Origin: Burkholderia sp. Ax-1724
GTDB taxonomy: Bacteria; Pseudomonadota; Gammaproteobacteria; Burkholderiales; Burkholderiaceae
Reading direction: 5' to 3'
DNA length: 64,000 nucleotides
NCBI RefSeq assembly: GCF_011752995.1
Contig: NZ_VWWL01000002.1
Location: 310,001-374,000, forward strand
The first letter of the stretch is position 1. Every line of letters starts with the position of its first letter. This document shows, piece after piece, positions 56,250 to 64,000 of this stretch. The notes below the pieces were generated by a model. It saw only the letters and a program-made list of their open reading frames with translations. It ran no database searches and was not told the DNA's origin. The translations under genes and the position numbers were made by a program.

Positions 56250-57861
56250 CCGGCGGCTCGTACTCTCGCATTTCTGGCTCGCGTTTGGCGTGTTCGGCGC
56301 CGCACTTCTGCTCGGCGCATGGCAGATGTACGTGCGCAGTCCGTTGCATCCGTGGCTGCGCGACCCCGAGATCTACTATCGCTCGGTAACCGAACACGGC
56401 ACCGTGATGGGCTACGTGTTTCCGACGCTCGTCGCGATGGGCTTCGGCTACGCGGTCACCGAACTGTCGCTCAAACGCGCGCTCGTCGGGGTGCGTTGGG
56501 CGTGGATCGGATTCTGGCTGGTGGCTGCGGGCGCGGTGATGGCGTCGATTACGGTGGCGCTCGGACTTGCCTCGGTACTCTACACATTCTATCCGCCGAT
56601 GATTGGTAACGTGTTCTATTACCTCGGCGTGGTGCTGGTGGTGGTGGGCTCGTGGATCTGGGTAGCGCTGATGTCGGTGAATCTCGCGGCGTGGAAACGC
56701 GGCCATCCCGGCCAGCCCGTGCCGCTGCCGATGTTCGCGACCGTAGCCGGTTCGTACCTGTGGGGCTGGACGGCAGTGGGCGCGGCCATCGAAATCATCT
56801 TCCAGATTCTGCCGGCCGCCTTCGGCTGGACGACGACGATCGACGCGGGCCTCGCGCGCGTGTTCTTCTCGTGGACGCTGCACGCCATCGTCTACTTCTG
56901 GCTGATGCCCGCGTATATCGCGTTCTACACGATCGTACCGCGCGCGATTGGCGGGCGGCTCTACAGCGATACGATGGCGCGCATCGCGTTCGTTCTGTTT
57001 CTCGTGCTGGCCATGCCGATCGGTATGCACCATCTTTTCGCCGATCCGCAGGTGGGCGCGGGCTTCAAGTTCGTGCAATCGGTCTTCACAGCGATGGTGG
57101 CAGTGCCGACGCTGCTGACGGTATTTACTATTTGCGCGTCGGTGGAGATCGCTGCGCGTTTGCGCGGTGGCAAGGGCGCCTTTGGCTGGCTGCGTGTTTT
57201 GCCGTGGGACAATCCGCAGATGCTGGCGCTCTCGCTCTCATTCGTGATGCTCGGCTTCGGCGGAGCGGGCGGGCTCATCAACATGAGCTACCAGCTCGAC
57301 TCGACAATCCATAACACGCAATGGATCACCGGGCACTTCCACCTGATCTACGCAGGCGCGATCGTCATCATGTACTTCGCCATCGCCTACGATCTGTGGC
57401 CGCAGATCACGGGCCGCGCAATGACGAACTGGAAGCTCATGCGCCTGCAATTGTGGCTGTGGTTCATCGGCATGGTCATGCTGACTTTTCCGTGGCATTG
57501 GGTCGGCATTCTCGGCATGCCGCGGCGCATGGCGTACTACGACTATACGGATCCAGAGATCGCGGCGCAGGCGATCTGGGTGATGATGTCGGCGATCGGC
57601 GGCTTCATTCTCGTGCTCTCGGCGATCGTGTTCTTCGCGGTGCTGATCCAGGGACATCGCAGTCAGGCGGCGCCGCCGGAGGAATACCGCTTCAGCACTG
57701 CGGTGCACGAGCCGCGCACCGTGCCGGTGGCGCTCAACAGTTTTGCGTTATGGCTCACGCTGATGATCGCGCTCACGGTGCTCAACTACGGCTATCCAAT
57801 TGCACAGTTGATGGCACGGGGCGACACCGTGCCCGTGATTCCGATTGGAGCCCAGCGATGA
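56239..57861 (+). CDS. ba3-type cytochrome oxidase subunit I
   Basis: A 540-residue haem-copper oxidase of the B family, with about 13 helices. It has the haem ligand His in VTEHGTVMGYV, CuB His in FFSWTLHAIVYFWLMPAY and GMHHLFADPQVG, and haem ligands in ITGHFHLIYAG. The Tyr cross-link region is in helix VI as in ba3 enzymes. It starts at GTG 56239, overlapping subunit II by 11 bases. The stop overlaps the next start (ATGA). Confidence 0.93.
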   Translation: MLNNRRLVLSHFWLAFGVFGAALLLGAWQMYVRSPLHPWLRDPEIYYRSVTEHGTVMGYVFPTLVAMGFGYAVTELSLKRALVGVRWAWIGFWLVAAGAVMASITVALGLASVLYTFYPPMIGNVFYYLGVVLVVVGSWIWVALMSVNLAAWKRGHPGQPVPLPMFATVAGSYLWGWTAVGAAIEIIFQILPAAFGWTTTIDAGLARVFFSWTLHAIVYFWLMPAYIAFYTIVPRAIGGRLYSDTMARIAFVLFLVLAMPIGMHHLFADPQVGAGFKFVQSVFTAMVAVPTLLTVFTICASVEIAARLRGGKGAFGWLRVLPWDNPQMLALSLSFVMLGFGGAGGLINMSYQLDSTIHNTQWITGHFHLIYAGAIVIMYFAIAYDLWPQITGRAMTNWKLMRLQLWLWFIGMVMLTFPWHWVGILGMPRRMAYYDYTDPEIAAQAIWVMMSAIGGFILVLSAIVFFAVLIQGHRSQAAPPEEYRFSTAVHEPRTVPVALNSFALWLTLMIALTVLNYGYPIAQLMARGDTVPVIPIGAQR

Positions 57862-58655
57862 GCGACGAACGCCTGTTCTCATTGCGCAACCCGTGGTTCG
57901 CGGCAAGCGTTGGCGTCACCGCCGTGGTGTTCGTGTTCAGCGTGGTGGTCGGTTTCGTGTGGCTGCCATCGGTGCAGCGCGACGCGCAGTTCCAGGGGCT
58001 CTGGAATGCGATCTGCAGCGCGGCGGGCGTGCCGCAACAGTGGCTTGCCAATGATGCGCCGAATGCGTCGCAGATGCAGTTCAGCAAGGTCGAGGTGACG
58101 CCGCAATTGCTTGCGGGCGCGACGGCCTCGTCGATCGGACGGGGTGCCACGCTCGCGCTGCGCTGCACGATGTGCCATGGCGAGCGCGGCATGAGCGGAG
58201 CAAATTCGCCAAATCTGGCGGGGCAATACGCGATCGTGGTCTACAAGCAGTTGCGGGACTTCCAGAGCGGGGCGCGCACGAACGCTGTCATGTCGCCGAT
58301 GACACTGAACCTCAGCGATCAGGACATGCGCGATCTGGCGGCATACTACGCGTCGCTGCCGCGTCCGGTGGCAGGCCGAGGGCTTGATCTCGCCGATGCG
58401 CCGGGAATCGTCGCGCACGGTGCGCCGCTGCGTAATATCCCGGCATGCGCGGCTTGCCATGGCGGCATCGACCACAAGGCTGGCACACCGTGGCTAGAAG
58501 GCTTGCCGGCCGCTTATACACAGGCGCAACTGCTGGCGTTTGCGTCGGGCGCACGGCATAACGATATCTCAGAACAAATGCGCAATATCGCGCGCAATAT
58601 GACGCGTGACGAAATGACCGCAGCGGCCTCGTGGTACGCGGGTTCGACGCGCTGA
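57858..58655 (+). CDS. Dihaem cytochrome c
   Basis: A 265-residue membrane-anchored protein: N-terminal helix (VGVTAVVFVFSVVVGFVWL), an unpaired segment of about 70 residues, then two cytochrome domains with CTMCH and CAACH. Starts ATG 57858, overlapping the subunit I stop, so it is the last member of the oxidase operon. It probably feeds electrons to CuA. Confidence 0.92.
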   Translation: MSDERLFSLRNPWFAASVGVTAVVFVFSVVVGFVWLPSVQRDAQFQGLWNAICSAAGVPQQWLANDAPNASQMQFSKVEVTPQLLAGATASSIGRGATLALRCTMCHGERGMSGANSPNLAGQYAIVVYKQLRDFQSGARTNAVMSPMTLNLSDQDMRDLAAYYASLPRPVAGRGLDLADAPGIVAHGAPLRNIPACAACHGGIDHKAGTPWLEGLPAAYTQAQLLAFASGARHNDISEQMRNIARNMTRDEMTAAASWYAGSTR

Positions 58656-58767
58656 CCTTCACGCAGCAGAAGTTTCGACAATTGACTAATGGCGCAAAAA
58701 GGGGGAGCGTGATGATCTCGCATTGGGTTCGCTGTTGTCTCGATCAGTCCGGCTATCCGGGGTAACC

Positions 58768-59568
58768 ATGTGGATCTTCCGTGTCGATGAGCCTCGTCTC
58801 GGGGGCATCCGTATCCGCGAATGGCGCCGCCGCGCTCGCAACACGATCAACCTCCTCGTCCTGCTGATGGGCGGCACGACCATCGGGTTGGTCGTCCTTG
58901 ATCAGTCCAGTTCTCCTTTCCCCGACAAGTTGTTTACGGCCGTGTGGAACGGGGTCAACCTCATTACCACACTAGGCGCCTTCAGCGGGTTCAATCCACC
59001 TCAGAAGTGGTTCATGGTGCTGGCCATGTTTGCGACACTGATGATCGGAGGATTTGCGGTTTCAAAACTCACAGGCATGCTGTCGGGCGACGATGTAATG
59101 GCGTATCGGGAGAACCGGATCATGGAACGCAAGTTCGAACATCTGGCCGGTCATGTGGTGGTGGTCGGATTCCATGCGCTTGGAGAGCACGTCGCACGTC
59201 ACCTGCATGAAGCGGGCGAGACCGTTCTCGTGCTCGTAGGCGACCAGGATCAGGCCCACCGGGCGGCGGATAGCGGCCACATGGTCGTGCTGGGCTCGCC
59301 CGATGCGTTCGACGACGTGCTCAAGCGTGCGCGGCTGGACAGCGCCAGGGCAATGGTCGTGACCACACCAGACGGCAATAACAATCTCGCAATCACGCTG
59401 CTGGCTCATACGCTGAGCCCTTCTCTCGCGATCGCGGTGCCTGGTGAAAACCCGCTGAGAAAAGGGCTTCTGGAAAGCGCTGGCGCATCCAATGTGATCA
59501 TTGCCGATGACATCGTCGCCAAAGCGCTCGTCAGCAAGCTCACACCGGCGGTGAAGGGAGAGATATGA
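58768..59568 (+). CDS. Two-helix ion channel with TrkA-N/RCK domain
   Basis: A 266-residue protein with two helices (TINLLVLLMGGTTIGLVVL and MVLAMFATLMIGGFAVSKL) around a pore loop, then a Rossmann TrkA-N domain (HVVVVGFHALGEHVARHLHE, about 125-245). This is the ion_trans_2/RCK architecture of K+ channels. The pore reads TTLGAFSGF instead of TVGYGD, so the filter lacks the GYG signature. Start 58768 is at GGGGTAACC; an upstream Met at 58723 is not needed. Confidence 0.87.
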   Translation: MWIFRVDEPRLGGIRIREWRRRARNTINLLVLLMGGTTIGLVVLDQSSSPFPDKLFTAVWNGVNLITTLGAFSGFNPPQKWFMVLAMFATLMIGGFAVSKLTGMLSGDDVMAYRENRIMERKFEHLAGHVVVVGFHALGEHVARHLHEAGETVLVLVGDQDQAHRAADSGHMVVLGSPDAFDDVLKRARLDSARAMVVTTPDGNNNLAITLLAHTLSPSLAIAVPGENPLRKGLLESAGASNVIIADDIVAKALVSKLTPAVKGEI

Positions 59569-59698
59569 GAATCGCGGTTTCGACGCCTTCTGATCGGCAT
59601 CCGAACTTTATACGATCCTTCCGCCGCCTGTCGCGCTGGTGGCGTATGGTGCGTCGCGGCAAGCCACATCCCGTTCGAGATTTCGACAGAGTTCGAAG

Positions 59699-61252
59699 AT
59701 GGTGAAGCTACATGTTTTCATTGTGAGCGTTCTCTTCCTGGTGCTGACATCATGCGCCAGTCTGCCGCCGCAGAGCAGCCAATCGAAAACTCTTGCGCTG
59801 CAAAACCCGGACACCACGCGGCTCGGCGTGAGATTCTCGCGAGGCGAACAGAATCACCCCGGCGAAAGCGCGTTTCACCTGCTGCAGGACCCTGTTGACG
59901 CGATTGCTGCCCGCGTCGAGCTTGCCGAATCGGCGGACCGGACGCTCGATCTGCAGTACTACATCTGGCACGACGATCTGACCGGACGCGAACTGGCGGC
60001 GGCATTGCTTGGAGCGGCAGACCGCGGCGTACGCGTGCGCGTCCTGCTCGACGACCTCGGCACGAATGCGGATGACCAGGTCTTGCTGGCAATCAGTTCG
60101 CATCCGAACGTGAAGATAAAACTATTCAATCCGGTCGCGGATCGCCAGTTCAAATCGCTTGCTACGGCCTTTGAGTTTTCCCGGGTCAATCGGCGCATGC
60201 ACAACAAGGCGATGATTGCGGACAACGAAGCCGCGATTCTTGGTGGACGCAACATCGGCGACGAATACTTTGGCGCATCGAATGTGGTGGCCTTTGGTGA
60301 TCTGGATGTCCTCCTGCATGGCCAGATTATCCGCGACGTTTCCAACGCTTTCGATGAGTTCTGGAACTCCGGATCGAGCTATTCGATCGAGCAGTTGATG
60401 GGGCATGAGGCAGCGCCGTCTGCATTAAGCGATTACCGCGCGAAGATGGACGAATACATCAAGGCGGAACACGACGCGCCCTACGTCGTGGACGCGAGAG
60501 CGCGGCTTGCAAAGATACTCGAAGCGGGTGACACGAACTTTGCGTGGGGGCACGCCACACTCCTATACGACGACCCATCCAAGATCACACGTGACCCGAA
60601 CGACGCGCAGGGCCACATCATGACGAAGTTCGCGGCCCTGAACCTCAAGCCCGAGCACGGGATGCTCCTCATCTCGCCTTACTTCGTGCCGGGCAAAGAA
60701 GGCGTTGCATGGATACGCGATTTAACCGAACACGGCGTGCAGGTCACGATATTGACCAACTCGCTGGCGGCGACCGATGTGGTGGCGGTGAATGCGGGAT
60801 ATCAGCACTATCGTGAGGATCTCCTTGCAGCGGGCGTGCATCTCTATGAGCTGAAGCCGGTTGGCTCAAGCAAGGTCAAAGCACAACGCCGCTTCTTCGG
60901 TTCTTCAAGGGCCTCGTTGCACGCGAAAACGTATGTATTCGACCGACAGACCGTTTTCATTGGTTCGATGAATCTCGATCCCCGTTCGAACCGTCTCAAT
61001 ACGGAGATCGGTGTGCTTTGCAACAGTCCGGCGATTGCCGGGCAGGTGGTCGACGACGTCGAGCCGAACCTGGACACCGCCGCCTGGCGAGTCGAGCAAC
61101 GCACCGATGCAAACGGCAAGAGCCGGATTGTCTGGATCGATACCGCTGAGGACGGGACAGTGACGACGCTGGACTCGGAGCCGGATGTCTCATTCGCGCG
61201 GCGTGCAAGCGTCTGGTTCATGGGACTGCTACCAATCGAATCGGAGCTATGA
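59699..61252 (+). CDS. Phospholipase D family lipoprotein (ClsC-like)
   Basis: A 517-residue enzyme with lipoprotein signal (VSVLFLVLTSC) and two HKD motifs: HNKAMIADNEAAILGGRN and HAKTYVFDRQTVFIGSMN, each H-x-K-x4-D complete. It resembles ClsC-type cardiolipin synthases, which form cardiolipin from phospholipids at the membrane. The Shine-Dalgarno is weak; ATG 59699 is chosen because it opens the signal peptide. The YtcA-like gene follows on the same strand. Confidence 0.9.
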   Translation: MVKLHVFIVSVLFLVLTSCASLPPQSSQSKTLALQNPDTTRLGVRFSRGEQNHPGESAFHLLQDPVDAIAARVELAESADRTLDLQYYIWHDDLTGRELAAALLGAADRGVRVRVLLDDLGTNADDQVLLAISSHPNVKIKLFNPVADRQFKSLATAFEFSRVNRRMHNKAMIADNEAAILGGRNIGDEYFGASNVVAFGDLDVLLHGQIIRDVSNAFDEFWNSGSSYSIEQLMGHEAAPSALSDYRAKMDEYIKAEHDAPYVVDARARLAKILEAGDTNFAWGHATLLYDDPSKITRDPNDAQGHIMTKFAALNLKPEHGMLLISPYFVPGKEGVAWIRDLTEHGVQVTILTNSLAATDVVAVNAGYQHYREDLLAAGVHLYELKPVGSSKVKAQRRFFGSSRASLHAKTYVFDRQTVFIGSMNLDPRSNRLNTEIGVLCNSPAIAGQVVDDVEPNLDTAAWRVEQRTDANGKSRIVWIDTAEDGTVTTLDSEPDVSFARRASVWFMGLLPIESEL

Positions 61253-61341
61253 ACGTGGTGGCACGTGTTGGGTCAACCATTGTTGCACCTGAGGCAGGTT
61301 GTATCAGTGGATCATCAATCAATGTTCCCGTCGCGAAAACG

Positions 61342-61629
61342 ATGAAACAGCGTACATGGCCCAGGTTCTCCGCTGCGTACATGCCCGTGGCATCCATGCC
61401 GCTTGGCGGTTGCGTCACCCATGGCGCACCGACATTGGCGCTCTTCGGCGCGTACTTCCCGTTCTGGCTGGTGAGCGCCGTAGCCGGCGCCGTAGGTGCC
61501 GTCGTCGCACATCGTGCGTTTGTCGCCTCAGGCTGGGTCCATGGCGTGCCATATCAACTTTCTGTATGTACGGCGATTGGGGTTGTCGTCGGGGTGTTCT
61601 TCTGGTTGTTGGGTACGGGGCAGCTATAG
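61342..61629 (+). CDS. YtcA-family lipoprotein
   Basis: A 95-residue small membrane protein with lipobox (PLGGC) and two helices (LFGAYFPFWLVSAVAGAVGAVV and LSVCTAIGVVVGVFFWLLGTG), as in E. coli YtcA, which precedes mdtNOP. The start may be 61342 or 61381. Its function is unknown but the link with HlyD/FUSC efflux pumps is conserved here. Confidence 0.8.
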   Translation: MKQRTWPRFSAAYMPVASMPLGGCVTHGAPTLALFGAYFPFWLVSAVAGAVGAVVAHRAFVASGWVHGVPYQLSVCTAIGVVVGVFFWLLGTGQL

Positions 61630-61686
61630 GATGCAACGCTCCCACGCTCACTATTGTTCGCGGCCCCATCGGCGCGGGAGGCTGAC

Positions 61687-62739
61687 ATGAAAATGGCCGG
61701 CGTCAATTCCAAGCATGTATGGAAAGGCCGCGCGATCGCTATCGTGATCGTGCTGCTTGGCGCGGCGGCGCTATGGTATGCGTACGACCGGTCGTCACGT
61801 TACCCCTCTACGGACGACGCCAGCATCGATGCAGACGTTGTCCACGTCGCGTCGCCGGTGGGTGGCCGGATCGTGCGTGTTCCTGTTGAGGAGAACCAGC
61901 GCGTCGCCAAAGGAGACGTGCTGTTCGAAATCGATCCGGTGCCGTACCGGCTCGCAGTCGCGCAGGCGCAGGCCGAGCTTGAAATGGCGCGCGCGCAACT
62001 GGCCACGCGTCACCGCACGCTGATTGGTGAGACGTCGAACGCGACGATCGCCGCTGACCAGACCCGGCGGGCCAACCACAATTACGATCTCGCTACCCGC
62101 AGCGTCGAGCGGCTGCGGCCGCTCGCAGCGCAGGGCTACGTGTCCGCGCAGCAGCTCGATCAGGCGGTGGTCGCGCAACGTGACGCAAGTGTGTCACTCA
62201 CGCAAGCAAAGGTGCAGCAGCAGTCGTCTGCGCGGACGATTGGCGACGATGCCGACGCGATCGCCACCGTGCATGCGCGCGAGGCCGCGCTTGCCATCGC
62301 GCAGCGTGGGCTCGACGATACGGTGGTACGCGCGCCTTTCGATGGCTATGTCACCGGGCTTGTGATTCTTGCCGGCGAGACGGTGCTGCCGAACCAGTCC
62401 ATCTTCACGCTGATTCATGCCGGCGAATGGTTTGCCGTGGCGAATTTCCGCGAGACCGCGCTTGGTGCGATCACCGTAGGTGACTGCGCGACCGTGTATT
62501 CGATGATCGACCGCAAGCAGGCGATGCGCGGCAAGGTCATCGGCATCGGCGCCGGCATCACGGACACGGACCGCGTGAATCTGCCGCGCGGCCTGCCATA
62601 CGTGCAGCAGTCGGTGAACTGGGTACGCGTTGCGCAACGCTTCCCGGTTCGCGTGCGGATCGATGAACCGGACGGCAGACTGGTGCGGGTGGGCGCAAGC
62701 GCGATCGTCGAGGTCCAGCATGGCCAGTTCTGCCGATGA
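61687..62739 (+). CDS. HlyD/MdtN-family membrane fusion protein
   Basis: A 350-residue adaptor: one membrane helix (IVIVLLGAAALWYAYD), STDDASIDADVVHVASPVGG and VRAPFDGYVTGLVILAGETV lipoyl halves around a coiled coil (about 85-190). GGGAGG precedes ATG 61687. The FUSC gene starts 20 bases before its stop. It should join the FUSC protein in an aromatic-acid or drug exporter. Confidence 0.93.
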   Translation: MKMAGVNSKHVWKGRAIAIVIVLLGAAALWYAYDRSSRYPSTDDASIDADVVHVASPVGGRIVRVPVEENQRVAKGDVLFEIDPVPYRLAVAQAQAELEMARAQLATRHRTLIGETSNATIAADQTRRANHNYDLATRSVERLRPLAAQGYVSAQQLDQAVVAQRDASVSLTQAKVQQQSSARTIGDDADAIATVHAREAALAIAQRGLDDTVVRAPFDGYVTGLVILAGETVLPNQSIFTLIHAGEWFAVANFRETALGAITVGDCATVYSMIDRKQAMRGKVIGIGAGITDTDRVNLPRGLPYVQQSVNWVRVAQRFPVRVRIDEPDGRLVRVGASAIVEVQHGQFCR

Positions 62740-64000
62740 GCTCACCACGCCTGGGCCGCGCGAGATCGCGCGGCTGCTCGCAGCGTTTCCGGGGCGCGCG
62801 TCGATTGTCACGCGTATTGCGCTGATCTGCGCGCTGACGGTGCTCGTGACGAGCGCCTATGGAATCCCGGAAGCCTCGACGGCGGTATATATCGTGCTGT
62901 TCCTGAACCGGCCCGACCGGGTGACGAGCGTGATCACGTGTATCGCGTTGATGCTGCTCGTGACGGTGATCATCGGGATCGTGATGGTCTTCGCGATCTT
63001 CTGCATCAATGATCCGGTGCTGCGTGTGGCGAGCATGGCAGTGCTGTCGATGGGGTTCCTGTTTGCGACCTCGGCGAGCAAGCTGCGTCCGGTCGGCGCG
63101 ATCGTGGCCATGATCGTCGGTTTCGGACCCGACGAGCTTGGGCTTGCCCCGCTCGGCGAAGCAGCGACGCGCGGCCTCCTGTATGCGTGGCTCTTCGTCG
63201 CCGTTCCGATTGGCGTGGCGATTGTGGTGAACCTGTTGTTTGCGCCGTCGCCGCGCCGGCTTGCCTGCGCGCAGCTTGCGAGGCGTCTGAGGCTCGCCGC
63301 CGCCTGCCTGACGGGCACCGCTGGCGAGGCCGGGCAGGCTGCCTTCGAAGCATGCGTGCGCGAAGGCGATCACCAGATCATGGCGTGGGTCAAGCTCTCG
63401 AAGCTCGAAGGGACTTCGACCGAAGCCGATTGCGCGGCGTTGCGTCAGGCAGCGGCGTCGTCGACGGCGATCCTGGTCGCGGTGGATCTCGCCATGCGCG
63501 AACCCCGCGCGCGTTTGCCCGCGGCCTACGCAGCGCGGCTTGCCGAGACGATGGAGCAGATGGCGGTGATGCTCGATGCCGGGGGCTATCCGGAGAATGT
63601 GGCAGTCGGGATACCTGAGGGTGCTGCCCTGGAGGTTGGGGCGCCGATGCCATTGCCGCCGCTCGCGGCGCTCGTGCTCGCCGATCTGCGCGCGGCACTG
63701 GAAGGCTTTGCGCAGCCGGCTTCGGCCGCGGCTGCAAGAGCCGGAGCTGATGAAGGGTCGGCGGTGTCATCTTCGGCTCCGGCTCCGTCTATGTCTTCGG
63801 CACCCGCCTCGGCCTCGGCTCATCCCGAGCATGCGCCCGCACGTAGCGGCTTCTTCGATGCCGATGCGTTCAGCAATCCCGATCACATCCGCTACGCGTT
63901 AAAGACGACCGCCGCAGCGATGTTCTGCTACGTCCTGTATCAGCAACTCGACTGGCAGGGCATTCATACCAGCTTCATCACCTGCTATATGGTGTCGCTC
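62720..64000 (+). CDS. FUSC/MdtO-family efflux protein (runs off the window)
   Basis: ATG 62720 opens a frame that remains open to the window edge (427 codons). Five to six N-terminal helices (TRIALICALTVLVTSAYGI, VITCIALMLLVTVIIGIVMV) and a cytoplasmic part with a long Ala/Ser/Pro linker (about 345-380) precede the second membrane half (LKTTAAAMFCYVLYQ). This is the aromatic acid exporter/FUSC architecture. The 3' end is outside. Confidence 0.9.
   Translation, partial: MASSADELTTPGPREIARLLAAFPGRASIVTRIALICALTVLVTSAYGIPEASTAVYIVLFLNRPDRVTSVITCIALMLLVTVIIGIVMVFAIFCINDPVLRVASMAVLSMGFLFATSASKLRPVGAIVAMIVGFGPDELGLAPLGEAATRGLLYAWLFVAVPIGVAIVVNLLFAPSPRRLACAQLARRLRLAAACLTGTAGEAGQAAFEACVREGDHQIMAWVKLSKLEGTSTEADCAALRQAAASSTAILVAVDLAMREPRARLPAAYAARLAETMEQMAVMLDAGGYPENVAVGIPEGAALEVGAPMPLPPLAALVLADLRAALEGFAQPASAAAARAGADEGSAVSSSAPAPSMSSAPASASAHPEHAPARSGFFDADAFSNPDHIRYALKTTAAAMFCYVLYQQLDWQGIHTSFITCYMVSL

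Overview
The window looks like a stretch of a Burkholderiaceae genome (Paraburkholderia, Caballeronia or Burkholderia type). It has high GC, abundant LysR, FixJ and NMO-type genes, DUF3331, giant trifunctional kinase-ATPase-histidine kinases, and RsbRD-PucR regulators. It reads as accessory or second-replicon DNA: there are IS debris and an integrase at the left edge, and a conjugation relic in the middle. No rRNA, tRNA or CRISPR was recognised.

Layout. 1-3280: truncated IS110 and IS3 remnants, then a P4-type tyrosine integrase behind an array of inverted and direct repeats, then an AT-rich gene-free tract. 3281-19444: two giant paralogous proteins (degenerate Ser/Thr kinase, AAA ATPase, GAF, PAS, histidine kinase; about 1840 aa each) bracket wrbA, an NTF2-like protein, an SDR and an AraC regulator. 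A FixJ-type regulator precedes the second giant kinase, and a stand-alone receiver follows. 19665-22506: LysR, nitronate monooxygenase, and an Ohr-like peroxidase gene with no stop codon before its own terminator. 22997-28662: an EmrB/NodT/EmrA efflux operon and a LysR. 29016-34842: cytochrome b561 with a second nitronate monooxygenase, mmsA, SDR, VOC protein, and a crotonase with a signal peptide. 35500-41935: a FixJ/FixL-like two-component pair, tautomerase, an SDR without the catalytic Tyr, a lone receiver, DUF3331 and a DJ-1/PfpI protein.

41936-45595 holds the remains of an IncP-type transfer region: a candidate nic site, traK-like, traL-like and truncated traM-like genes, a DUF932 5' fragment and a long imperfect inverted repeat. 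45596-47800: a PucR-family regulator and its decayed tandem copy. 48161-53317: a five-gene CoA-dependent acid degradation operon (hydratase, CoA transferase, acetoacetate decarboxylase, acyl-CoA dehydrogenase, 3-hydroxyacyl-CoA dehydrogenase). 53417-58655: a respiratory operon with three multihaem cytochromes c and a ba3-type oxidase. 58768-64000: an ion channel/TrkA-N protein, a phospholipase D lipoprotein, and a YtcA/HlyD/FUSC efflux operon cut by the window end.

The strongest leads are the giant kinases whose kinase domain lacks key catalytic residues, the ohr gene that should make a nonstop mRNA, and the oriT-traKLM relic with its recombination scar. All functions are read from motifs and family resemblance by eye; no search was run.
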